64,000 nt of DNA from a virus. Position 1 is the first letter of the stretch. The number at the start of each line of letters is the position of its first letter. This document shows positions 24,933 through 35,031 of the stretch, piece after piece. Both the position numbers and the translations under genes were made by a program. A model generated the notes under the pieces. That model ran no database searches, was not told the origin of the DNA, and worked only from the letters and a program-made list of their open reading frames with translations. Location: positions 1 through 64,000 of IMG/VR virus record IMGVR_UViG_3300042389_000329. One strand, written 5' to 3'.

Positions 24933-27692
24933 TTATCTCTTCTTTCTAATTTGTTGAATAACTGTTGAATTAATTCCACTAGGAAGATAATCCAACTGCA
25001 TGTCTATTTTTCCATCTGCAGGATTCACTTTAAAAAAGGGAGTGGGATAGACTATAGGTTCTACATTTCCTGCATTATCGTGTAAGTAAATTTTAAACCA
25101 CAGCTTATTAGGATTTTGAGCATCCTCATCTAAGTCTCCTGTAGCTGTAACACCTGGCATGTTTAAATTAGTAAAATCAGAATCGTTAAACCATCTACTT
25201 CCACCAGAGTTACTAGACCCACTTAGATTAGATGTTTTATAGTGATTAATTTGTTCTAACACCTTTGGCATAGGAACATTTCCAGGTGCTTGCATTCTCA
25301 TTAAAAACTCATAATCGTCATCATCTATTTGCACACCATAAGTTTTTCCATTCTTGCCTGTTATTTTAAGAACGTGAGAAGATGGAGAATAAGCAGTGGG
25401 TCCTGGTGTAGAGGTCACTTTAATTCCAGCAGCACCCTCTCCAAGTAGAGCAGCTTGCATATCTTCTTCATTAAAACCAGGAATTTCATTAATGTTTGCT
25501 CCGTATTTACCAATCACCGAAGATATGCGATTCTTGTAGTCTTCAGTTTTCATGTCTCCTTTTGGAACAGGGGCGGTCATTCCTTGTTTAATATATCCTT
25601 TATCAAGATACATCTTGGATTCAATCTTTGCAAGCTCTCTGTAATTAGATGTAGATAGGTAGGATGCAGCGTTCCTAATAAGTGGATGTGCTGATATCCC
25701 CCCTTCTAATCCTGATGTATATACAGCATCTACAAGTTTTCCATATGTAACATCTCCAAATCTAGCTTTTAAACGTAAAGCAGCTCGTCGAGCTCTTTCT
25801 TCTTGTTCTCTACTGGTAAAAGTGTTTCCATAAACATTGAAAGCTGAAGGCATCAAATCAATAAAATCTATAATATCAGCTCTTGAAAGATTCTTACTAG
25901 TGCCATCACCAAGAACAATTTGCCCAGGTTTAATATTCTGGTTAATTTCTTCTTGTGTAGGAACTGTTAATCCTCTTTCTCTTGCTTGTTGTATTGCATC
26001 CTTTCTTATGCTTTCTATTCTGCCTTTCTGTAAGGACAAATCCTTTGAAAGAATATCTTGTTGTTCTACTAGTCCCCTCAGTGTAACAGGCACTCCGTTT
26101 TTATCTCTTTTCCAGGTTTCAAGTTGTTTAGCAGCAAACCTCGCTGTAAATGTGTTTACATCACCAGATGTAGGATCTACCACTTCACGATTTGCACTTG
26201 CATAAGAGTAAATTGCCTGTTTCATTCTGTTTTCATACTGAGAATCAGATTCATCAGGCTTCTTGGGATTTATATTTTTGAAGTACTCAAGTGTTAATTG
26301 ATAGTTAGTTTGGTTTAGAGTTTGTACATTGGCTGAGTAAGCATCTTCAACTATAGCTTTAGCAACACCTTCTCCAGCAGATGTTTCAATAGGTTCCTTT
26401 ATAAAATCACCAGGACCAGCAGATGGAAGTGTTAGACCAGGTAGTTTTACACCATATTTATAGAACATCTCAAGAGCATCTTTCTTCTGAGAGTATTCAA
26501 ACTCTCTATCTTTTCTTTTCTGTTCTTCAGACCAATGATAGTCTGCAATCTTGTCTCTTTGGATATCTCTATTGAACCTGTTTTGGTCCATTGTGACAGT
26601 CCACATAGGACTTACAGTGTGCTTAGTGTCTACATCTTGGGAAGATAGTCTTTTGGATATATCTACAAGATAGTTATTTGTATACAGACGTCCACGCACA
26701 TAGTCAGGATCTGTAGCAACAACACTCAAGTTTTTGTCTCTAGAAGATTCAACAGATGCTTTTAACTTGTCAAAGTATTGCAACTGTTCTGAAAGAGATT
26801 GAATTTTAGCATCATCTCTATCATTCTTGCTTTCTTCGTTTACTAGAGCAGCCTTTATGTTTAATAATTTGCTGTCAATAAAATCAAGCTGAGGTTTAGA
26901 TGTTCTTATAATGTCATCCCTCAGAGCGGTTACACTTTTACCTCGATTTAAATATTCACCGTCTATTGCAAGTTGCTCATACTCAGCGGGTCCTAGTGCA
27001 GTTTGGATAGCTCCTAATATTTTATTAGCATCTTTACCCTTTAATGTTTTCTCCACCATTATCGGGTTCCAGTCTAATGCCATGTTGCCATTCTCATCCT
27101 GCTTATATACAGGATTTCCGTTTGCATCTGTTTTAAAGAGCTGCTGAACAGAGGTAGAATCAAGACCCACAGATGCTGCAACATCCTTTATCTTTCCCCA
27201 CACATCCACTGGTGTCATATAGGATGCAGTTAAAGATTGACCTGGTTCACTACTATAGAGCCAGTTTTGACGCCTTCTGTAATAACGGTCAGCGTTTGCA
27301 GGATTGAACTTACCACTTTCTTTATCCTTTTGAATTCTAGCAAGTTCTGCTTTATCTTGAGCAGTTGATTGAACAGCTGCTCTAATTTTAGGATCTTGTC
27401 CTATTTGACCAATCATTCCCCCTACAGAGGTTACTAATTGAAAATTAGAGAAGTCACCTGCAGCCACCGTCTTGAGGTTATTACCTAGTTCGTTGAGTTT
27501 GGATTGCAAATAAGCTTTATCAACATCAGGCAAAATCTCAAGACCACCAATCTTATCTATCTGAGACTGAATCTTTTGGATGCCCTCATCATAGCGCTTT
27601 TGCTTTTCCATACCCACCATCATCATTGCCTCTACAGGCAACTGCTGCACGTACGGGTTAAACTGGGGTATTATGTCGGTAAATGAAGCCAT
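24933..27692 (-). CDS. Conserved virion cargo protein of crAss-like phages
   Basis: 919 residues beginning MASFTDIIPQFNPYVQQLPV, an N-terminus I recognise as strongly conserved in crAss-like and related Bacteroidota phages. Residues 30-110 form a helical segment (QIDKIGGLEILPDVDKAYLQ, NNLKTVAAGDFSNFQLV). The remainder is mixed helical and charged with no catalytic motif visible. It directly precedes the RNA polymerase gene (2-base gap) and is likely part of the ejected cargo or the internal core that holds it. Upstream are a hairpin that may terminate the previous gene and a good Bacteroidota-type promoter, suggesting that this gene and the polymerase can be transcribed as their own unit. Confidence 0.75.
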   Translation of the reverse strand: MASFTDIIPQFNPYVQQLPVEAMMMVGMEKQKRYDEGIQKIQSQIDKIGGLEILPDVDKAYLQSKLNELGNNLKTVAAGDFSNFQLVTSVGGMIGQIGQDPKIRAAVQSTAQDKAELARIQKDKESGKFNPANADRYYRRRQNWLYSSEPGQSLTASYMTPVDVWGKIKDVAASVGLDSTSVQQLFKTDANGNPVYKQDENGNMALDWNPIMVEKTLKGKDANKILGAIQTALGPAEYEQLAIDGEYLNRGKSVTALRDDIIRTSKPQLDFIDSKLLNIKAALVNEESKNDRDDAKIQSLSEQLQYFDKLKASVESSRDKNLSVVATDPDYVRGRLYTNNYLVDISKRLSSQDVDTKHTVSPMWTVTMDQNRFNRDIQRDKIADYHWSEEQKRKDREFEYSQKKDALEMFYKYGVKLPGLTLPSAGPGDFIKEPIETSAGEGVAKAIVEDAYSANVQTLNQTNYQLTLEYFKNINPKKPDESDSQYENRMKQAIYSYASANREVVDPTSGDVNTFTARFAAKQLETWKRDKNGVPVTLRGLVEQQDILSKDLSLQKGRIESIRKDAIQQARERGLTVPTQEEINQNIKPGQIVLGDGTSKNLSRADIIDFIDLMPSAFNVYGNTFTSREQEERARRAALRLKARFGDVTYGKLVDAVYTSGLEGGISAHPLIRNAASYLSTSNYRELAKIESKMYLDKGYIKQGMTAPVPKGDMKTEDYKNRISSVIGKYGANINEIPGFNEEDMQAALLGEGAAGIKVTSTPGPTAYSPSSHVLKITGKNGKTYGVQIDDDDYEFLMRMQAPGNVPMPKVLEQINHYKTSNLSGSSNSGGSRWFNDSDFTNLNMPGVTATGDLDEDAQNPNKLWFKIYLHDNAGNVEPIVYPTPFFKVNPADGKIDMQLDYLPSGINSTVIQQIRKKR

Positions 27693-27707
27693 GGCATATC
27701 AAGTTAG

Positions 27708-27738
27708 CAAATGTAATATGAATAATTAGATTTTCCAA
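27708..27738 (-). promoter_or_regulatory. Bacteroidota-type promoter ahead of the cargo/RNA polymerase genes
   Basis: Minus strand: TTG (27738-27736), 20-base spacer, TACATTTG (27715-27708), a perfect TAnnTTTG box. Predicted start is about ten bases before the ATG at 27692. It would let the 919-residue and RNA polymerase genes be transcribed independently of upstream tail genes. Confidence 0.55.
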
Positions 27739-27742
27739 GAGG

Positions 27743-27769
27743 TATAACGAATTCTGGTAATTCGCTATA
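27743..27769 (-). terminator. Hairpin after the 1102-residue gene
   Basis: Minus strand TATAGCGAATT / AATTCGTTATA with an ACCAG loop: 11 pairs, one G-U. It is 11 bases after the stop of the gene to the right. No T-run follows, so it may be a weak terminator or an mRNA-stabilising hairpin. Confidence 0.45.
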
Positions 27770-27779
27770 ACTGAGTTAG

Positions 27780-30700
27780 TTAGAGATTTTTAAAAGCTTT
27801 TACAACTGAACTATTTATACCCTTTTTCTTGCTTACCTTTTTACCATCTTTACCAGACGTACGATACATTTCTTTTATCTCATCAGGGGTAAGCATTCTA
27901 TTTTCCATGTCTGGAAATAAATCTTCCATATATGAAGGAAGGGTAGTCTGAGATGTAGGTTGTGGAGGAGCAACAGGCACCTGTCTATTAATTGGAGCTG
28001 TATTTTGACTTACAGGAGGTATAGGTGTGCCCATTCTATCTACAGGAGTTAAATCTTGATCTCCCGTGTACATCGTAGGCATCTGAGGTTGGAAAGGTGC
28101 GTTGACATTAAATGTTCTGAAACGAGGATCAAAACGGAAACCGTATAGATTTTGTGCAGTAGCTAATGTTCTGTTTTCCAATTGGTTACGCATAAATTTA
28201 TCACCAATAGACTTCAGAGCTTCTATATTAGTTCCTTTTGTAATAGATTTAGCCTTCTCTTGTCTTTCGTATTGTCTGTCCAGAATAGCTAGATTTTGTA
28301 AACCGAACTGGTTTAGAAGATTTCTGTTTTGCTCATACACACGTTGCTTTTCAGCCTGGTTCAATCTAAACTGCTCACCTAGCACTTTTTGGTTAGCCTG
28401 GTATTTCTGAGCGTTTAACATAGATTGAGCAGCAGGATTGTATCCCAACATTCTTTGCTGTGATCTGAAGGTAGCCTCATTCTCATTTAATATATCCTGT
28501 AGAGATATATCATAAGGTGTGGATAATTGAGGCTGCATGGTTTGAGCCTGTACAGGTTCTAACTGATTGGTAGCCAATGCGTACATCTCTCCAATCAACT
28601 GTCTTGGATCAAGGTCCTCCTGATCTGGACGTACAACATATGGAAGTGCTGCTCCTATAGCATCAAGTATTTGAGACCTTTTGTAATTTGACGTCACATC
28701 AAATGACTTCCTAAGACCTGTAGGTGGAACATAAGTTTCCATTGAAGGCAGTACTGGAACAAGTTCATCCTTTGTAGAAGTAGTGGGTGTAGTTTTAGCA
28801 GCATCTGTTGAGTATAAAGACGCAGCGCTTGCAGTTTGTCTACCAAAGTCACCATCCACTCTCAAACGAGTGGGAACACCTAGTTTCTCAGCTTCTCTAT
28901 TAAACGCCATTTGGAAATCTTCAACATCACTCTCACTAGAAGGATCAAAGTCTTCCCAATTGTACCAAGGATTTCTAGCCTTCATTGCCTCAAAATCTGC
29001 TTGAGTTACACCTCCATAGAATACATCACCTTTTGTCTGTCCCTTAGGTACAGTGGGAAGAGCCTTTATTGTCTTCAGTTTCTTACCATCTTGAGCTGTT
29101 TCTTTGAATGCCTCTTTGTCCACCTTCACCTTACCTCTAGCCAAATCATCAGCAACCAATCCCATTTCTTCAGCTGTATCATTGATGGCATTCTGCAAGG
29201 ATGCAGCAGTCATCTTCTTATCTGCAAGTTCTTTGAGTTTTTGATTAGCTCCTAACATAGTGTATTGCAAAGAGTTAAGTGTCATTTTATCTATAGGACT
29301 GCTCACCTCAAAGTCTTCTAACATCTGCGTTGCTTTATCAAGCTTTTTGTTCTGCTTGTTCTCTTTCTTAGATAGATCAGCTACATAGGTTTTGAACTTC
29401 TTACCCTTAGCCTCTTCTCCAAGCATTGGAATATAAGACTTAGGTATCTTGAGATTACCAAACACTACAAGGTTAGAATCACCACTTGTGCCATCTTGTA
29501 GCTTTACAGCAGGTTCACCTCTTTCTACCTCTACAGGGTTCTCACCATAGGTGATACCAATACCAGTGTTTCCTCTTCCATCAGACTCATCGTGGGATTG
29601 ACCTCTGAACATGATAGTTTCACCACCATCTGGTAGATAGGGATTCTGAGACATTGTTTCTGCATATCCACCCCAGTGTGTCTGGAGCTCTCCACCCATT
29701 TGCATAGCTGGTCTTTCTGTAGACATAGCTCGTGCACTAGGAGGAGTGTAGGCTTTTAGGTGACCACCAGCTCTAAGCATATCTGCATCATGAGGAGGCT
29801 TAAGAAGGTCTTTTACATTGTGCCCTCCAAAGGATACAATCTTCTGTGGTTGCCATGTATGACTTACCCATTTGTATGGAGATGTCATTCCACCATCTTC
29901 CATGTTAGCACCAAACTGTTGCTGAACACCTATTCCAAAGTTTTGTCCTATGATTTTATTTATATTTTGTCTAGACAGGTCTTGTTGATTTTCAATTTTA
30001 TCTTCTTGCAGTTTGTCAATAGCAGATCCTATAAATGTAGCCGCAGTACCAATAGGTCCACCAAATAAACCACCAACACTACCAAGCACCTGACTATAAC
30101 CACTTGTTTGACCTCCTCCAACAATATTAGCAAGTTGTTGGCCTTGTGAACTTCCCAAAGCATCCATAAATGCTCCACCACCAGCAGCTTTGTGCATCTT
30201 ACCACCATGATAGAATTGCTTGTAGCGTTCACTATCATTCAATGGTTCATATCCAAGGTTGTCATAAAGTGTACCAGGAGCATAGGTGTTAGCAATTTCT
30301 CCACCCCCTACAGAAGCTCCAAATTCAGCAAGCACATTTGTACCTACGCCATAAGAAGGAAACATTTGTTCTGGTTGAAATGCCATATCTTCTGGTCTAA
30401 GATATTGTCTTCTAGGCTGTTGTACAGGTCTGCTAGCAGCAGCATCACCCATTACATTTGTTAGAGCAGTTTGTTGTTGTGCTTCCTTATACCTTCTTTT
30501 TTGGTCCTTGATGTTTTGAATACCACCAATCACCTGACCCAGAACAGGAATACCTTTTGCAAGATCAGGTTTCTTTTTTGTTGATGCTGCTGGCATAGCT
30601 GGAGGATTGTAATTTGTTCCCCAGTTAAACTGTTGTTGCTGAAGGTTTTGTGTACTAGGGGTGAGCTGAGGACCAGTAGGACCTAGTCCAGGAATCTCAT

Positions 30701-31088
30701 TTCCTACCTGAGATTTTGCAACTTTCTTTCCTTTCTTAGCACCAGCCATTTCTGCAAACTGTGCCATTTGACTCATATCCATTCCACCACCACCACTGTC
30801 ATCACCACCACTCTGAGCTAACTCAGCTGCAGCCTGTTGAATAGCAGCTAATTTTCTGCGTTCAGCATCCGTAGTTCCCGTAAGCTGATAATCAAGCTCA
30901 TCATACATACCACGAACATCAGCAGGCTGATACATCGTAGCGGGTGCTTCACTGGTCATATACGTACCTATCTGAGCCTTCTTAAGCTCCTTACCGTGCT
31001 TAGCCATGAATGCTTCTTCTGTAGGAAACTTCTTGTAGAATTCCTTTTCAGACTTAACACCAGCGATTTTGAGGATCTGTTTTTTCAT
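27780..31088 (-). CDS. Large virion protein with peptidoglycan-binding-like segment
   Basis: 1102 residues. The N-terminus (KKAQIGTYMTSEAPATMYQP) contains a KAQIG box also present in the next gene, KAQIGTMLTALPSN. Near residues 705-760 lies FQMAFNREAEKLGVPTRLRV followed by DGDFGRQTASAASLY, which resembles the PG_binding_1 fold that anchors enzymes to peptidoglycan. A Gly-rich, hydrophobic segment around residues 300-370 (SVGGLFGGPIGTAATFIGSA) could contact membrane. Several low-complexity Gln/Pro-rich stretches follow. Inferred role: tail-associated or ejected protein that helps cross the cell wall. It abuts the metallopeptidase-bearing gene (1-base gap), fitting an envelope-penetration pair. 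Confidence 0.65.
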   Translation of the reverse strand: MKKQILKIAGVKSEKEFYKKFPTEEAFMAKHGKELKKAQIGTYMTSEAPATMYQPADVRGMYDELDYQLTGTTDAERRKLAAIQQAAAELAQSGGDDSGGGGMDMSQMAQFAEMAGAKKGKKVAKSQVGNEIPGLGPTGPQLTPSTQNLQQQQFNWGTNYNPPAMPAASTKKKPDLAKGIPVLGQVIGGIQNIKDQKRRYKEAQQQTALTNVMGDAAASRPVQQPRRQYLRPEDMAFQPEQMFPSYGVGTNVLAEFGASVGGGEIANTYAPGTLYDNLGYEPLNDSERYKQFYHGGKMHKAAGGGAFMDALGSSQGQQLANIVGGGQTSGYSQVLGSVGGLFGGPIGTAATFIGSAIDKLQEDKIENQQDLSRQNINKIIGQNFGIGVQQQFGANMEDGGMTSPYKWVSHTWQPQKIVSFGGHNVKDLLKPPHDADMLRAGGHLKAYTPPSARAMSTERPAMQMGGELQTHWGGYAETMSQNPYLPDGGETIMFRGQSHDESDGRGNTGIGITYGENPVEVERGEPAVKLQDGTSGDSNLVVFGNLKIPKSYIPMLGEEAKGKKFKTYVADLSKKENKQNKKLDKATQMLEDFEVSSPIDKMTLNSLQYTMLGANQKLKELADKKMTAASLQNAINDTAEEMGLVADDLARGKVKVDKEAFKETAQDGKKLKTIKALPTVPKGQTKGDVFYGGVTQADFEAMKARNPWYNWEDFDPSSESDVEDFQMAFNREAEKLGVPTRLRVDGDFGRQTASAASLYSTDAAKTTPTTSTKDELVPVLPSMETYVPPTGLRKSFDVTSNYKRSQILDAIGAALPYVVRPDQEDLDPRQLIGEMYALATNQLEPVQAQTMQPQLSTPYDISLQDILNENEATFRSQQRMLGYNPAAQSMLNAQKYQANQKVLGEQFRLNQAEKQRVYEQNRNLLNQFGLQNLAILDRQYERQEKAKSITKGTNIEALKSIGDKFMRNQLENRTLATAQNLYGFRFDPRFRTFNVNAPFQPQMPTMYTGDQDLTPVDRMGTPIPPVSQNTAPINRQVPVAPPQPTSQTTLPSYMEDLFPDMENRMLTPDEIKEMYRTSGKDGKKVSKKKGINSSVVKAFKNL

Positions 31089-31089
31089 A

Positions 31090-34000
31090 TTATTGGTATT
31101 TATCTAACCAGCCGCCCTTGGTTGGTTTGTTATAGTTTGTAAAGTTAAGCAATTGATCCAACTTCTTAAGTGGTTGAGCATCAGCATTATTCACCCCACC
31201 ATTCCTCTGTTTAACATTTATCTTAGGTTTCTTTCCTGTCTTAGATGTTATAAAATTTGAAAGTTTTTCCTGGTCAGCAAGCAAATCTATATCAGGCTGA
31301 TTAACCTTCTTTCTTCCAGCCAGATTTTCATAGTCTGGATAGAAGGTGTTTGTTGACTCATCGTATTCACCTATTCTTGTATTTCCTGGTCCAAATATTC
31401 CAACACCTCCACTAGGCACTGTAGAGAGAATTGTTTTTCTTACAGCCTCTGGTGTTACTGGTACCACTTTAGATTCTTTTACAGGCTCAGGAGCTGGTGT
31501 CACCACTTTCTTCTTTGCAGGAGGAGTTGGTGTTACTACCTTCTTCTTTGCAGGAGGAGGGGTAGGTTTAGGTGTAACTGGTTTTGCTTTTGTTGTTTCA
31601 TTCTTACCATACTTTTTCTCCCACTCAATCTTTTCCTGAGGGGTTCTCATGTTATACGGCTTAATAGAAAGAGGATCATATCCATAAAAATCAACAATGT
31701 CACCATAAAGTGAACCTAATTTATGTCTATTATCACGATCTATATTTTCAAAAGTATATCGTTTAGTGGGTGTTATTCTCGTATCATATAATATAAAAGG
31801 AGCATTTAAGTCAATTAGCATATTAGCACTTTCTCTCTTTCTATATTTCCATGGTTGATTTGTAAAACGACCATAATAGTCTGCCATTGTAAAATCTTTG
31901 TCAACACCGCTTACTTCTCTACTAGTATAAGGATAGGTTCCACCTTTTAATTCATCAGTTAAAGTTTTTACATCCCACATGTTACTTCTAGTAATAGCAT
32001 CTGAATTAGATTCTCTAACATCTGTAGCTTCATTAAGATTGTACTTTTTTTTATTTCCATAGTATTTCATTAATTCTATGGAATTGTTATACAAAGCAAG
32101 ACTATCAGCTGTTGTAGGGGCAGGGATAGTTTTACCCTTCTGAGCCACAGGGTATTCTGTAACGTATTCACCATCAAACTCATAGTCTTCTCCTGGTTCC
32201 ATGTATTGGACATCTCCTGTGTCAGAGATACCGAGAAGGGGTTGATCTACACCCTCCATAGTGATTATGTTGGATGGGATGATGACAGGCTCACCTACAT
32301 TCTCAGGGTTCCAATATCCCATAGGATCTACAGGAATATCACCACCATCTTGTAGGGTACCTGTAGCAGATGCATAATCAGCACCCTCCTGATAACTAGC
32401 GTCTCTAATACTTCCTACGAAAGATTTAAGAGCAGCTTTGCTAGGGAAGTACATAGTCTTCTGCTCATTGTATTTGCCTGTAGGATAGGTAAAGGTGTAT
32501 TTAGTTGGCTTGTTTTCAAACTGACTAGCTTTGAGAGGACTAGGCGCATTTGGTACAGGAAGTTCATATCCTAAGTCTATTGCTTCTCTAGGAATAGGGA
32601 TAGGTTTTGCTAGTTTCTTACTTTCAGGAAGAGGAAAAGGTCCAATTGTTCTTGAAGTTTGTTGCTTCTTTACAGGTGGTTGTTTCTTTACAGGTGGTTG
32701 ATACTTAAGACTTTTTCTTACAGGAGGATGATATATTTCTACAGCAGCACTATAAGGAAGAACATTTGTTTCTGTTAAATTTTTATTTTCCTCTAACGCT
32801 TCTGTTAACCCTTTAATTTTTCTAGATGTAGCAAAACCAGGATCTCCAACCACTATAACATCTTTAGGCACCTGAGGATATTGGGATGGACCCCAATACT
32901 GTCTAGGAAGAGATTGCTCTGTGTATTTAGGAAGAAATCTTCTTTTTCCTTGATAGTCCCCCTGTATAAGATTACTGAATGCACCAACTAGACCAGACCC
33001 GCTCATTAAAGAAAAGTTACTAAGGTTCTTTTTTACATCAGCTCTAGCTTTAGCAAGATCTTTCTGTCCTCTTATGTAGTTTCTAACGCTATCCTGCCAA
33101 CGTCTGTAATCATTTATATCTGTTGTAATAGCGCTACCATTCTGACTAATAGTCTTAGGTTTGAAGTCTAGTCCTGCTTGGTAGTATTTCATCTCCTGTC
33201 CATTCTGTGCTGTTGTAGCTGCTTTACCTTTACCCTTTACAATTCTATTGTTAAGCTCAGAAAGTTTCTCAGGATCATTGCCCATCACATCAAGAAGATT
33301 CTTAATCTGTAGGTTCATAGTTCCTTCCTTAGTCCTAGGGTTAAGCTCCTTTTCCCCAAGGTTTTTATACTTGTCGATGATTGACTTCATCTGATTAGGA
33401 GTGGTGGGTTGGTTACCCTTCAATCCTTCAGCTTGTCTTAGGCCATATAGAACAGCATTCACCTCAGTTTTTGTACCAGGAAATGCACCACTTGTAATCC
33501 ATGAATATTCTGGTCTAGACATTCCTGAAGCCTTCTCACTTACAAAGTCCACCTTTGGATAGGAAGGAACATCTCTTCCAGACTGAGGAGCCATGTAATC
33601 AAGAGCGTGTATCATTTCGTGACCAAGAACATAAGGAGAAACCCCTAGTTCAGGATCATAACCTTCCATCATAGTGGAAGGATCTGCAGCAATAATAGAC
33701 TGTTTAGCAGGAATATATGCTGCAAGCATTCCCCTTTTTCTCATTTCAGGAGCTGGTTCTAGCTGTACAGCAGGAACCTTCTCTAATGCTTCAATTCTTT
33801 TACTAGCTATATTCTCAAACTCAGGAAGAGTTTTTCTTTCTTCATACCAGTTCTTGAGCCACTCCTTAGCAACCTTTTCACCATCCTGTGCACTAGCCTT
33901 TGTCTTCTTAGCATAGGGACCATTGGCAGGAGCAGCCCCAGCTGTACGTGCGTACGTGAATCCTACAGCACCAGGGAGAACACCACCCATTTGCATTGTT

Positions 34001-35031
34001 CCACCCCATGCACCGTTGTAGTTGAATCCAACATCCGTTAGACCTCCCATAGTTCCTTCTATGCCATTCTGTGCTTGGGGAGCATCATACTTGTCTAACC
34101 ATCCACCATCTTGTTTCTTCTTAGGTGGTTTTACTTGTTTGTATCCTCTTAGCCAATCTTGCGTATAAAATTTAAAGTTTTCAAGATTTCTTAGACTAGG
34201 GTTTGGTTTGAGAATAGCAGTTTGTCCAACTTCAGTTGGTACACCTAAACCCATACCTTTTACATAAGCAGGTTGAAAAGATTCATTTGGTAAATCTGTC
34301 TCAATAAGATAATCAGCAGATCCTTTTCCTGCTGGATTTTTACTTATTTTTCCAGTTCTTTTACTTACTGTAGGTTTTCTACCCATGGGATAAAATAGTT
34401 CTCCCTTTGCAAAATATGGTGATGCAGGTTTTCTGCCAGCAAATGCAGCCTCTAGTCCTGAACCTTGCATTCTAACTAATTGGTTTTCAAATTCTTGTAA
34501 CATTCTAGGAGATACTTCTTCTCCAGCTTCTCTTACCAAACCTGTTTCAAAAGCATCATCTATCGCAGACTTTCCAACTTGTCTATACCAATTAGCTTCA
34601 TTGGGTTTAAATGCCAAGGGGTTTAACTTATGAGCTTTACTTAATACACCAGTCTTTGTACTTTGTTTTACAGCTCTTGCAGCTTTAGAAGCACCAGCTC
34701 CACCTCCTAGAAAACTTAATGGATCAAGAAGTATGTCTGCAGCTATAGCCCCTGCAGGACTTTGAATATTCATTGCTTCTGAAGGAGTTTGGTATTTCCC
34801 TGTAACCAGTTTTGTTACAGCCTTTTGAGGAAAGCCAAGAGCATCTGATAATCTATCCATCATATTAGATGGAAGAGCTGTTAGCATTGTTCCTATCTGT
34901 GCCTTATAGGGCTCAGCACCACCAGCAATAGCTCCAAAGAACTTACGTTGTTGTTCTGTCAGGGGATGCCCATGCACCTCCTTATCGTGAAGGATTTTCC
35001 TTGCTTTTGTGGATGTGAGTTTCTTTGCCAT
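31090..35031 (-). CDS. Large virion protein with HExxH metallopeptidase motif
   Basis: 1313 residues. It begins with a short box common in Bacteroidota phage structural proteins (HGHPLTEQQRKFFGAIAGG), followed by KAQIGTMLTALPSN and a hydrophobic helix region (AGAIAADILLDPLSFLGGGA). Near residue 470 is YVLGHEMIHALDYMAP, a zinc HExxH motif, with TKTEVNAVLYGL downstream as candidate third ligand. Residues ~1170-1215 are Lys/Pro-rich (PPAKKKVVTPTPPAKKK), probably a flexible linker. The chain ends in an Asn/Lys-rich tail. It overlaps the next upstream gene by one base. Likely delivered through the tail; the peptidase could open peptidoglycan cross-links or process virion proteins, which the sequence does not settle. 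Confidence 0.7.
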   Translation of the reverse strand: MAKKLTSTKARKILHDKEVHGHPLTEQQRKFFGAIAGGAEPYKAQIGTMLTALPSNMMDRLSDALGFPQKAVTKLVTGKYQTPSEAMNIQSPAGAIAADILLDPLSFLGGGAGASKAARAVKQSTKTGVLSKAHKLNPLAFKPNEANWYRQVGKSAIDDAFETGLVREAGEEVSPRMLQEFENQLVRMQGSGLEAAFAGRKPASPYFAKGELFYPMGRKPTVSKRTGKISKNPAGKGSADYLIETDLPNESFQPAYVKGMGLGVPTEVGQTAILKPNPSLRNLENFKFYTQDWLRGYKQVKPPKKKQDGGWLDKYDAPQAQNGIEGTMGGLTDVGFNYNGAWGGTMQMGGVLPGAVGFTYARTAGAAPANGPYAKKTKASAQDGEKVAKEWLKNWYEERKTLPEFENIASKRIEALEKVPAVQLEPAPEMRKRGMLAAYIPAKQSIIAADPSTMMEGYDPELGVSPYVLGHEMIHALDYMAPQSGRDVPSYPKVDFVSEKASGMSRPEYSWITSGAFPGTKTEVNAVLYGLRQAEGLKGNQPTTPNQMKSIIDKYKNLGEKELNPRTKEGTMNLQIKNLLDVMGNDPEKLSELNNRIVKGKGKAATTAQNGQEMKYYQAGLDFKPKTISQNGSAITTDINDYRRWQDSVRNYIRGQKDLAKARADVKKNLSNFSLMSGSGLVGAFSNLIQGDYQGKRRFLPKYTEQSLPRQYWGPSQYPQVPKDVIVVGDPGFATSRKIKGLTEALEENKNLTETNVLPYSAAVEIYHPPVRKSLKYQPPVKKQPPVKKQQTSRTIGPFPLPESKKLAKPIPIPREAIDLGYELPVPNAPSPLKASQFENKPTKYTFTYPTGKYNEQKTMYFPSKAALKSFVGSIRDASYQEGADYASATGTLQDGGDIPVDPMGYWNPENVGEPVIIPSNIITMEGVDQPLLGISDTGDVQYMEPGEDYEFDGEYVTEYPVAQKGKTIPAPTTADSLALYNNSIELMKYYGNKKKYNLNEATDVRESNSDAITRSNMWDVKTLTDELKGGTYPYTSREVSGVDKDFTMADYYGRFTNQPWKYRKRESANMLIDLNAPFILYDTRITPTKRYTFENIDRDNRHKLGSLYGDIVDFYGYDPLSIKPYNMRTPQEKIEWEKKYGKNETTKAKPVTPKPTPPPAKKKVVTPTPPAKKKVVTPAPEPVKESKVVPVTPEAVRKTILSTVPSGGVGIFGPGNTRIGEYDESTNTFYPDYENLAGRKKVNQPDIDLLADQEKLSNFITSKTGKKPKINVKQRNGGVNNADAQPLKKLDQLLNFTNYNKPTKGGWLDKYQ

